Source: Silene conica (taxonomy: Eukaryota > Streptophyta > Magnoliopsida > Caryophyllales > Caryophyllaceae). Taken from it: DNA of 64,000 nt. The notes below the pieces were generated by a model. The model ran no database searches. It was not told the DNA's origin and worked only from the letters and a program-made list of their open reading frames with translations. Below are positions 11,871 through 21,759 of this stretch, piece by piece. The translations under genes and the position numbers were made by a program. The stretch's first letter is position 1. Every line of letters begins with the position of its first letter. The stretch covers positions 71,687,237 to 71,751,236 of the forward strand of contig CM055316.2 of the NCBI GenBank assembly GCA_029255685.2. The letters run 5' to 3'.

Positions 11871-14193
11871 TTATTTCCTTTTAAGGTGGTTGTATTTTGA
11901 ATAATAAGTTCACAAATTCTCATTTGCGACAGCCGACAGGTATCACCGTCGGAAATTTGTGATAGACCAAATACTACCCACAAAGAAAAATAAGACAATA
12001 GTAAATTGTCTAAGAAATAACATTTTGTTTTGTCTTATCTATCTATGTCGGTAATATTTGACCTGTCGTAAATTTATAACGGATATATCCGTCACAAGGA
12101 AGATTAGTTGTTCTATACGTTGGCCTTGGAAGATTTCTTGGGAAATCCCTTATTAATGCATGGACGAAACCGAATTTCCTATTGAGATAAGTCGCCATTT
12201 TATGATTTTTGTGCCAAAAATTAGAGAAGTATATAGAAGTATTTTGTGTAGAATGTTATAAGTTTTTATATGTAAAAGATGGAATTGTTTTTCTGTATAA
12301 TTTTCATCTAATCCTTTCCATATTTATACATGCAAGGATGGAAACAGAAGAATGAATTATCCAAATATTGCAACTGTTGGAATTTCTGATTCATTACAAA
12401 TTGTTGGAATTTTTTGTAATAATTAATTATTGTTGCGTGAATTTGCTTCCCGTCACAGGGAGACCTCGTCGTAGTTATTCAAACGAAAACTATACCGTAA
12501 TATTGTAAATAATCAAGCAAGTGTATCCCATATTTCCCGTTCTCACATTATATTATTGACAAATTATCCATCTATGAAATAACCTCAATTACCTTAAATG
12601 AATTGATAATTACACTTAAATCAACGACATAAAATCAGAACTTTGTAATAGAGTATTCGAGTTTTATTTTAAAGAATATGAACTTTATTGTAAAGTATCA
12701 GATCATTCTTTAACACATTAAAAATATGAACTTTGAATTAGCTCAGGAAAATTACACATAAGTTCGAATATTTTTACACTAATTGTACAATACTTATATA
12801 CAACTAGAGGAAGTATATAATCTTATTTGTGTGATACTAGTCATTAATAGTAATTTAGTCATCATATACTTCTCTAATGCAGAAGTCAAACCGCTGACAT
12901 GTCATCTCACATTTTAAGTTAAAGTTGAGGTGTCAGTCTATTAAAGCAATTGAAAAATAAAAATATCTAAAAAGAAATGAAAAAAACATTAAATCTAATA
13001 ATCTAATTGGGTAAACAAACGGCAGAATATGCAATATAAAAGACGGAATATTCTATTTCTACTAGAGAATTGATATGGTTATGCTAAAATTATGGAGATT
13101 TATTCAAATTGGATATATCTGTCTTAAGGAAGACTTATTGCTTACAAAATTTTCTTCACCAGATTCACGATTTCACATCATAAGCAAATGTTTAGACTAA
13201 ACTTTATATGTATAAGAGATGAAGGTATAGTTCAAGTTTTCGCAATATTGAGTTTTACATTTCTCATTTAATGGTTAATAATGACTTAATATTCATGATT
13301 AAGTGTAAATTATGCTAATGGACAATTGGGCACAATGTATGATAGCCTATATATGATTAATAATTTAAAATAAATTAAATCAATACATCTTGATTATGAT
13401 TAAGCTTATAAATTTAAAATTTTAAAAGTAGATCCGTGAATTTTCACGGGTTTAAACCAAGTTAATAGTAATTATTTTTGCCAAGATATGTCGGCTTTCT
13501 GAATAAATGTTTTTCTACGAGTTCAAACTTCAAATTGACCTCTTTTCTACGAGTTCAAACTTCAAACTGACCTTATTTAAGCCAAGGGAAAAAAAATGTT
13601 AGTCCTTCCCTTCACAATGATCTTTAACATAGTTTTTTATGGGCTTTCTAATATGGTTGTTTAACCACGTTTTTTTGTTTTTGTATATTACATTTGCTTG
13701 GTTAAGGTTTGCTCAAAATTACAGATTTAAGATAATACTTCTGATATTTAATTTATGTTTTAAGTTAAATAGGCATGTTACTTAAGCATTCATTGTTCGG
13801 GATATAGTTTTATTTTAGAAAAATATTTCAATTGATCTGATTTTTAAGCTTCTCAAATATCCTCACACTTCTTATCCGGTTCGTTCATCTTTGAAAGTAC
13901 AAGGGAGACTTGTTACAAATATCATAAATTTATTTACATCGCTTCCGTATTGTATGATGTGTATAAAGGTATTAGGAGAAATTTGTAGTTGAAGGAGTAA
14001 AAATGAGATTATGGTTCTAGTTTTGGAATTGATAAATTCTCATTTTAAACTGTCATTATCCGTCTTAAGCGTAAGACGGCTCAAATATATACCAGATCAC
14101 CCTACTTGTCACCTAATAATCCACTTGGTGATATTTAAGCCGTTTTGAGTTTAAGATGAATAATATCTGTTTTAAGCAAGAATTATGGGAAAA
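11871..14193. other. Intergenic DNA with degenerate repeats
   Basis: No gene seen. At about 11910-12110 there is a possible decayed Mutator-type MITE (CACAAATTCTCATTTGCGAC at the left; paired TCCGTCACAAGG sequence at the right) without a clear target duplication. At 13514-13575 a 32-bp unit (TTCTACGAGTTCAAACTTCAAA) is repeated in tandem. At 13435-13451 a hairpin CCGTGAA/TTCACGG resembles a degenerate Helitron end. At 14034-14180 there is a segment like the MITE in ARR intron 1. Confidence 0.4.
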
Positions 14194-14389
14194 CACAAAT
14201 TCTTGTTTGCAACGGCACTATCCGTCGCAAGCTTGTGACGGATACCGTTTTCTCTCACAAAATACCCACTTTTTCTCTTTCTCCAACACTATTCATGTGG
14301 TCCCCTTTCTCCACTAACTCATTTTCTATCTATTTTATCTCACAAAATATCCGTCACAAATGGTGATCCGTCGCAGGCAAGACTTACTA
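14194..14389. mobile_element. Mutator-type MITE, copy a
   Basis: A 196-bp element beginning CACAAATTCTTGTTTGC and ending CAAGACTTACTA. It is bounded by perfect 9-bp direct repeats ATGGGAAAA (14185 and 14390), the Mutator signature. Subterminal parts carry CCGTCGCAAG / CCGTCACAAA motifs that can pair. Copy b, 350 bp away, has the same length and differs at only about ten positions. Confidence 0.88.
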
Positions 14390-14737
14390 ATGGGAAAAAG
14401 GTGAGAACCAGCTATTATCCAGCAAGCAAATGAGATACAAAGCCCATCAACGGTAGATGAACTCTTTCCAAACCGACACAATTACTTTTCCTCCTCCATA
14501 CTTGCCCCACTTAACTAATCCAAGTACGGTTTCAAATATTATATTACAACTTAATTAACATGTGCTGCTTTCTCATTGGATATATCATAGTCTCTACTTC
14601 TCTCTCTTTTTTGGTTGAATTGAGTTGAACAGAACTAAAATGAATGAAGTTGCACCGAATTAAGATAAATGGAACTAAGTTGAGCGGAATTGAATTGAAT
14701 TAAAATAATAGTTAATTTGACTTTGTTTTTTGGATAT
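14390..14737. other. Spacer between the two Mutator-type MITEs
   Basis: Intergenic. From about 14610 to 14715 it contains repeated GAATTGAGTTGAAC-like motifs that are roughly complementary to 14945-15035 beyond MITE copy b. MITE b may therefore have inserted into the loop of an older foldback repeat. Confidence 0.4.
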
Positions 14738-14933
14738 CACAAATTCTTATTTGCAACGGCACTATCCGTCGCAAGCTTGTGACGGATACCGTTTTCTCTC
14801 ACAAAATACCCACTTTTTCTCGCTCTCAAACACTATTCATGTGGTCCCCTTTCTCCACTAACTCATTTTATATCCATTTTATCTCACAAAATATCCGTCA
14901 CAAATGGTGACCCGTCGCAAGCAAGACTTACTA
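14738..14933. mobile_element. Mutator-type MITE, copy b
   Basis: A 196-bp element with the same ends and internal sequence as copy a. It is flanked by perfect 9-bp direct repeats TTTGGATAT (14729 and 14934). It is non-coding. The equal length and high identity show the family was recently mobile in this genome. Confidence 0.88.
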
Positions 14934-15660
14934 TTTGGATATTATTTCATCTCTATTCACATCACTTCAGTTCGAGTACAGTCCACTTTATTCACTTTAC
15001 TTCAATTTGACTCGACTTTATTAGGTTCAGTTTAACTTTTTTATTCAGGTAAGTACAAGGCCTCTGTGAATAGATGAGTTTAATTGTACTGTTATAAGTT
15101 GAAATTAAGCTAAAAATAACAAAAACTAGGTCTCTTTTAAAACAACGAGAACAAGTTAAATATACTACTACATATACTAGATAAACCTTTTTTTTGTCTT
15201 CATACATTTTCCTTTGTCTAATCTATCATATTTGATCAATTTTAAGTTTAAAACAACTATACACATCTTAAACAAAAATTTGTGTATGATAATAGACCTG
15301 GCCATGATGAAGACCAAAGTCATCTCCAACCTGCGTGCAACCTCCTCTGTATCTCTCCCAATTTAGGGCTTGACAACTTCAGCTACTCGTTAAGGTCGTT
15401 AAAAAACATCTTTGCATACTTATATACCCTTGTTCGAATTTTGCTATATCCTTTGACTCTTTTTTTTCCTCACAAATTGGTTAAATATTATTTATTTTTT
15501 CTTGATTATTCCACCACCATTGTTGAATAATTAAAATACTTTTATGAATGTATAACATGATGAAACACCAAATATATATGAAGCTATAGTGTTGAATTAC
15601 TACACTAAATTAACAGTTACATGTTTCTAAAAAAAATTTTTAACAATTACAAATTACAGT
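14934..15660. other. AT-rich intergenic DNA
   Basis: Includes the right arm of the putative foldback (to about 15035) and AT-rich DNA up to the CACTA element. No gene is convincing. Confidence 0.35.
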
Positions 15661-16882
15661 CACTACTACAAAAGTTGCTTACTACATAGGATTTTTTGAC
15701 TAATAGACATAGGTTTTTGAACCGATGTAGAGTTCAGTTATGTCCTTTAGTTTGTAATAGACATAGGTTGTACAACCGATGTGCATTACTGTAATGGACA
15801 TCGGATGTTTCAAAAATCCTATGTCTATTGCTTATAATGGACAACGGACTTTCGTAAAATCCCATGTCTAATATGTAAAAATCCTATATCCATTAATGTT
15901 ATTTACATCAGTTTTTCCTTAAAAATAATCCTATGTCTATTGTTGATTTTTACATCAGACTTTCGTTTAAATCCCATGTCTATTGTTGTTATGTACATCA
16001 GTTTTTTACAAAATCCCATGTCTATTATTGGGTAGTATACATCAGATTTTTTACAACCTCTGTCCTTTAATGTGGTTTTGTTTAAAAAAAAATTGGAATC
16101 AAAATTCCTGTTGCCAATATAATGCCAAAATCCGTGATTGTACGAAAACGGAGCCCTTTCATTACTAATTACGACAACAAAAGTCGTTCGTCGTCATACA
16201 TTGTTTCAAGAACGAACCAAACAAAGGTCGTTCGTCGTGATACGTACAATAATACATATATACAGTTAGAGTGCAGAAGACGCCCAATGTTTTCGAAATC
16301 AAACTACATACATTACTAATAGCTACGGCTAGAGGTAAAGAAAATAGTTTGCCCACAAGTCCCGAACCTCATCAAGTTCTTCTTGTGAAAATGGAGTTGT
16401 GTCTTGAAGAACCTGTCAATAGTGCACATAACGGGCAGGAACAGTAAGAGAAATTCAACACACATACACATGTAAACATACTCCGACAGACATACACAAA
16501 CATACGCAGACAGATAGACATACACACACAAACAGATACACACAAAGACTAGTAATTACTCTAAACTCTAGACAATGATATTGAACATAAGACATTAGGA
16601 AAACAAAGGGATGCATATACCAGCGGATCAACTCTTGACGGTGAGGTAGCTGCTATAGAATACCTGGCACCGCACAAGTACACAGAAAATAAAGAAATTT
16701 ACCATCCAAATTGATGTAAAATAAAGTTGAATATAAGAAGTTGGAAAAATTTGCTTGAATTAGCTTGCACAGCAGATTGCTAGGTAGATCCAGGCAGGAA
16801 CAGTAAGAGAAATTCAACACAGCCACGAAACGATATGAGAGGATACATGAACATAGCAATACGTATCTTGGAAAGGCTAAAG

Positions 16883-17561
16883 CTATTCTATTATTGACTT
16901 CAATAAATTGCCATAAGACCACTTCACTGGGGAACTTAATTCTACTTTCATAAGGCCAATTACGTCCAGTTTCATACTAGTGTCCTTGAAATCCCTTAGT
17001 TCACATTTCAATTCAACATAGATTTTCCATACTTCAGGACCATACTTATCCATCAAATCCAGATTTTCTAACCTAGATGTAAACCATTAAACAAGAAGAT
17101 ATATTACTAATTAAAACACGAACTGCGACATAATCCTAAATTACCAACACCATAACAGAACTGACCATAACAGAACTGGACTGCAAATGAAAGGTTGAAT
17201 AAGATGATAAATACCTTTCAGAAACCACGTTTGCAATTTCAGTCCACCTGTTACCAAATATCTTCTGAGCCTGCAATATAAACTAATTATCATGAAATAC
17301 TTAGTTTTCGCGGCAGTGCATCAGCCTGTTCAAGTCATCCTCAAAAACTTGATCTTAACAATATAGCATGCAATATAAACTAATTTTCATACAAAACTTT
17401 TTAGATCGTCATTATAAACAAAAACATATAAAGAACCAGATGCTATCTAAATGAGATATGAGCATTACCTGCAAGAATAGGCCAGGTGCTGATTCAAAGA
17501 GTAAACCATTTATTCCAACCAAATAGACAGTCTTAAATGCGTTTATGGCACCAGGACGAGC
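16883..17561 (-). pseudogene. Captured exon chain with a MYB88/FOUR LIPS-type R3 fragment
   Basis: Three exon-like segments inside the CACTA element join in frame on the minus strand with GT-AG borders: 17561-17469 (31 codons), 17270-17215 (56 nt) and 17072-16883 (ending in a stop). The middle one encodes AQKIFGNRWTEIANVVSE. This closely matches the third helix region of the R3 Myb repeat of the FOUR LIPS/MYB88/MYB124 group (AQ.IFGNRWTEIAKVVSGR), but the repeat is not continued: the next segment reads LENLDLMDKYGPEVW, which I do not recognise. The first segment (GAINAFKTVYLVG...) is also unrecognised. The likeliest reading is transduplicated host exons, possibly spliced into a chimeric transcript. 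Confidence 0.5.
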
Positions 17562-18289
17562 CTGCAAATATCAAATACACTATATACATGAACGAGGGAA
17601 TACTTTTTTTTTTCATTCTTTGCTATCATTACCATAAGTTGAGTCTATTTCAACTGATTAGATTAGACAGAAGCCTTGCAACTTCCAGCATCATGCTAAA
17701 TTGAGTCATGGTTGATATTACATATATAAGAAACAAGAAACTAATCCTCTTAGAGTTGGCCTATTGACACCAGTTAGGTTTTCAAAGCCTCTATACCTGA
17801 GAGCAAATCACTTTAAAAATGAGAAAAGGGAAAATTACTGCCACTTAAAGTTGCACCGAGGCCTTGAAATGAGAATGAAGAGTGTGAAGAGGTGTGATGT
17901 TCTGCCATTCTGCCACAATTTTCAAGTAGGCATCAACATCTTAGATGTCTGGTCATGAAGTCATGGTTGATAGCTGATTGAGTAGTTCCTCTTTGTCTAA
18001 CTACACGAACATATTAGATTATTAGTCACTTACACATTCAGACCTTCAGAAACACAAAACATGAATAAAACAATTGTCAATGATGTAGTTTCATTAGCGA
18101 GACAAACCTTAACGATGCAATTGTTGAACAATGCAACCACAAGTCCGTCAGCAGTTACAATTCTGAAAATAACTAGTAGTCCGTAGTTACAAGAGGAGAA
18201 GTTGAATAAGAGGGCCGCGCGGGAGAGATGCATAAAAGGGTTGTTTTATGTTTTTGAAAATGATATAGTGGGTAGTTTGAGGATAAATT

Positions 18290-18683
18290 ACCTTTGTCTT
18301 TGACAATTCGGGTGGAGATATCATTCAAAACTAGAGCAACTTGAGAATTAGTTAACATAGATGCTTTGCGTAGTTGAATCAAGTCGACAACCAGTCTGGA
18401 AGATGAAAAAGACAAGATGGAGCATAGGGTATTGTATATTATGGTATGCTAAAGTATATACGGATTAGTAATAATAATGATATAGAGATGTTACCTTATT
18501 AATGGGGTCATTGAAAACTGGGTATTGTACATGGTCACTGTGCTTATTGAACAATTCATCAATTGATAAATCATAATCGAGCAAAATCTGATAAATCAAT
18601 TGACCAAACAGCATAATCTGAATAATGAATGGGACCAAAGATGGAACAGAGGGCCTTGCTCCAGAAGAGACCGATGTTGGCAA
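18290..18683 (-). pseudogene. Exon-like segments of unknown protein in the CACTA element
   Basis: On the minus strand a frame opens with ATG at 18683 (MPTSVSSGARPSVPS) and runs to a good donor after 18495 (...FNDPINK). A second block, about 18400-18297 (RLVVDLIQLRKASM...), follows a CAG acceptor and ends at a GT donor. A third short block lies near 18165-18112. The phases between the blocks do not all agree, so this is probably a decayed captured gene. I do not recognise the family. Confidence 0.35.
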
Positions 18684-19742
18684 GCTTTTTGTTTTAACTG
18701 CTATTCTAGAATTAATTCAAAAGAATTTTTAAGAAAGAAAAATGTAAGAAGGGAGTACTTACAGGATAAAGACATTTTAATAAAGACATAGTAAACTCTA
18801 CTCAGCTTAAGCACTTCTTCGCCCTCTTCCTCCCTTACTTTGCACCGAGCTCCGTCTTCCTGGACTTGTCCAAATTAACCTCTAGGCGGTTGACTCACTA
18901 AACTAACATCCACAACCAATAATGTAACTCAAGTTCAAGTCAATACTCGCATATAACATACAGTAAAACCGATAAATCAAGCAAATCCGATAAATCGAAT
19001 AATTAAACAACAAAATAGTCAGAACTTTTAATTGAAATAATAAAACAATAATGAGGAACAAAACCGCCGCCGCTAGTACTAGCTCCTCCGCCGTTAAAAC
19101 CGCCGCCATTGGTGTACAAGTGGTAGTCGCTGCCACATAGTCACAAGAAAGCTAACCCAGATGGTACAAACCCTAAGAAATATCAGAACTTTTAATTGAA
19201 ATAAAAGAGTAAATATACCCAAATTGAGGAACAAAATTAGGGTACAAACCCTAAGAGGAAAGACGAGAGACGATGGTGCGCGAAAGTTGTAAACATAGAG
19301 GCCGTCATGGTGCGCAGTGGAAGCTAGTGCGTGGTGGTAAGTGGTGTCTGGCCACCTTGCTCGACGCCGTGGATTGAAAGGGTGCGACTACTGTGAAATC
19401 GTGAGGATGAGGGAAGGAGTAAGGAAATAATAAAGGGTTTGTATTGTTAATTAGGGAATTTATGTGATGAGTGATTGTTATTATTAAAAAATGAAATGCA
19501 ATAGACATGGCTTGTGTCAGAAATCCGATGTAAATAAGCATGTAATGGACATGGGTTTTACAAAACATCCGATGTCCATTAATATCATCATTCATGGACA
19601 TAGGTTGTAAAAAACAACCGATGTAAATAATCTTATAAGGACATCGGATTTTTGAAAAAACCTATGTGCATTATTTACTACATCGGATTTTAAAAAAACC
19701 TATGTGCATTAACTGATGTAGTTAAGAGGTTTTGTAGTAGTG

Positions 19743-19980
19743 AGTACAATAACACTCTAATGTAAATTACTAAAATTCAAACTTCAAATCTCTAAGAAAA
19801 AAAGTAAAAAAGAAATCAAGCTAATGTGTTAATCATTTAATATATTAAAGCAACAGCCGGTAACCGCTATTTTAGAGTAAAATGGTGACGTGTCGCGCTC
19901 ATAACGATCGATCGTATAAAATACAGATTATGTACACAATAAATACGTAAAACAAAAACTACTCACTCATCCACTACCCT
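19743..19980. other. Spacer between CACTA element and SINE
   Basis: Short intergenic stretch; nothing recognised. Confidence 0.3.
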
Positions 19981-20117
19981 ACTCTGCTCCACACTTAGTC
20001 GCACACAATACGGGAGGGGGATTCGATCCTTACTCTGCTCCACACTTAGTCGCACACAATACGGGAGGGGGATTCGACGATCCTGGGACCTATTGTTAAC
20101 CACTAGACTAAGACATC
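19981..20117 (-). mobile_element. tRNA-derived SINE with internal tandem duplication
   Basis: Read on the minus strand, it begins GATGTCTTAGTCTAGTGG, which resembles a pol III A box, and continues to TCGAATCCCCCTCCCG, a B-box-like motif. The same plan is seen in the SINE at 26,963-27,084, including ACAATAGGTCC and CCCTCCC.TATTGT.TGCGAC. A 51-bp unit (ACTCTGCTCCACACTTAGTC...) is present twice in tandem (from 19981 and from 20032), so the B-box part is duplicated. I did not find a clear target duplication or A-tail. Confidence 0.55.
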
Positions 20118-20424
20118 TTCGGTATCACCCTCTCTAATTTGTAAAAGTTACTCCGTCCACACTATTTTCAATTTATCTCGATCTTCTCGCCATCTTAATT
20201 TCTTGAATTTTTGTTAAACTGTAAAAGTAGTACTCTTTACTTTTTATCAACTTATACTTTTTAATTTAATTATACATTATAGGGTTCTCCTAGGGTTTCC
20301 TGTGGAGATTTTGTCTTAGTTCATCTTTGCTTCTTCCTCCTTCGTGAGGGTTTGTCCTAGGGTTTTTACCTATGGTTTTTCTTCGAAAGACTCTTCGAGG
20401 GCCTGCTTTTTCCTTCCTGTTTCG

Positions 20425-21759
20425 ATGGAGGACGAAGGCAACTGGCGTCGGGAAGGTAAACAACCCTTGGTGGAGATTTCGGACGATGGTCAGGATGATT
20501 TTGTTTGGGATATTGACGATGACGGTGGGGATGCGACGAGCCCTAATCTAATGCTAGTGGGGAAGCTATGGACAACGAAATCTGTTAACGTCAAAGCAAC
20601 GATTGATACTATGGTGAAACTTTGGAACCCTAAAGGCACGGTTATAGGTAACGTTCTCGAATCTAAAAATAAAATCTTTGCTTTTCGCTTTTCTATGGTG
20701 AAAGACAAAATTAGGGTTTTAGAAGGACAACCTTGGCATTTCGATAAACATATTTGGTGCTTTAATGAACCATGTGGCACGGGGAAAACGTCGGATACGC
20801 CTTTATTTCATGTTTCGTTATGGGCACGTATTTACGATCTACCGATTAGGGGGCGGTCGAGTGAGAAGAATCTCCGTCACCTTGGCATGCAGTTGGGGTC
20901 CTTCGTTTGTATGGACCATCTACCAAACCCGGAGGTGGAACGAGGAGTTAGGGTTCAGATTTTATTTGATGTTAGGGCTCCTTTGAAGACGGCGGTTGAG
21001 GTCAAACTCCCGAGTGGTATTCTGAATAGCTTTGAAGTAAAATATGAACGTTTACCAAATTTTTGTTATGGATGCGGCATGATGGGACATGGGGAACGGG
21101 AGTGTGACGACGGGCCATATGAGGAAGATGATCTTCTGTTTGGTGAGTGGGTTAGGGCTTCTCCTTGGAAAGCTTCCAGAATGGTGAAGGTTGATGAGAA
21201 ATCGAGAGTTTCGTGTTCTCTAGCTGATAGGTTTGACCACGCAGCCCTTGATGAAAAACTCGACATTGATAGAATGATAGAAAAGCTCCAACAAATCGCA
21301 GTATCGCATAAAAAGAAAATAGAAGGGGATCATAGTGGGAGGAAGGGTGATATTGTTCAATCTGTGGAGGAGTCTGGTGGGAATTTGGAGGGTGATATGG
21401 TTTGTGAGGGTAACTTTACGGGGGTTGAGAATGTAGTTGTTCATGGGGAAGGACGGGGGGATGCAAGAGCTGTTACTGAGGAAGTCTCCATACGGGATAA
21501 TAATGTGTTGAGAAAGGGACATGGAGGGGCTGTTATAGGAGAGGATATATTACCAAGAGGTGGCCATAAGTGGAAGAGGCTGGCCAGAGATGCGGGAATG
21601 TTTGAAGGGGAAGCCGTGGGGCCTATTCTTGTTGGGAAACGTGATAGAGAGGTCGAGGTGTCCGATGGGGAGCAAGCGAAAAGGAGGAGTATCATATCCA
21701 TGGGTGTCAGTTCACCTGAGGCGGTGGTTGAGGGAGCTCAGCCCCGCCCGGTCCAATGA
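20425..21759 (+). CDS. LINE ORF1 protein (DUF4283 and CCHC zinc knuckle)
   Basis: A 444-codon intact frame. The start chosen is the first in-frame ATG (MEDEGNWRREGK); the frame is open a little further upstream but without an ATG. The N-terminal half has the DUF4283 pattern of plant LINE ORF1 proteins (VGKLWTTKSVN..., FRFSMVKDKIRVLEGQPWHFD, FHVSLWARIYDLP). It is followed by a CX2CX4HX4C knuckle CYGCGMMGHGEREC at about residue 213, then a low-complexity charged tail. This protein binds the LINE RNA in the ribonucleoprotein particle. It is the only uninterrupted frame of the element. Confidence 0.85.
   Translation: MEDEGNWRREGKQPLVEISDDGQDDFVWDIDDDGGDATSPNLMLVGKLWTTKSVNVKATIDTMVKLWNPKGTVIGNVLESKNKIFAFRFSMVKDKIRVLEGQPWHFDKHIWCFNEPCGTGKTSDTPLFHVSLWARIYDLPIRGRSSEKNLRHLGMQLGSFVCMDHLPNPEVERGVRVQILFDVRAPLKTAVEVKLPSGILNSFEVKYERLPNFCYGCGMMGHGERECDDGPYEEDDLLFGEWVRASPWKASRMVKVDEKSRVSCSLADRFDHAALDEKLDIDRMIEKLQQIAVSHKKKIEGDHSGRKGDIVQSVEESGGNLEGDMVCEGNFTGVENVVVHGEGRGDARAVTEEVSIRDNNVLRKGHGGAVIGEDILPRGGHKWKRLARDAGMFEGEAVGPILVGKRDREVEVSDGEQAKRRSIISMGVSSPEAVVEGAQPRPVQ

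Larger units (their letters stand above)
15661..19742. mobile_element. CACTA (EnSpm) DNA transposon, non-autonomous
   Basis: A 4082-bp element whose ends are the perfect inverted repeat CACTACTACAAAA / TTTTGTAGTAGTG, flanked by the 3-bp duplication AGT (15658 and 19743). Both subterminal regions (15690-16060 and 19495-19720) are packed with short repeats of the type ACATCGG(A)TTTT and ATCCTATGTCTATT in both orientations, as in EnSpm elements, where they bind transposase. I see no transposase frame. The interior instead holds exon-like segments on the minus strand, so it is probably mobilised in trans and has captured host sequence. A 28-bp direct repeat (GGCAGGAACAGTAAGAGAAA...) occurs at 16434 and 16793. 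Confidence 0.92.

Noticed and set aside
13430..13460. Second Helitron-like 3' end (CCGTGAATTTTCACGG)
   Set aside because: The hairpin is present but no CTRR terminus follows at the right distance (CAAG instead); at best degenerate.
16316..16543. 75-codon frame of Cys/Val/Tyr repeats
   Set aside because: It is a translation of a CA/ACAT-rich simple sequence inside the CACTA element.
15661..19742. Reading the exon chain as a functional MYB transcription factor gene
   Set aside because: Only about 18 residues match the R3 repeat; R2 and the end of R3 are missing, so no DNA-binding domain can form.
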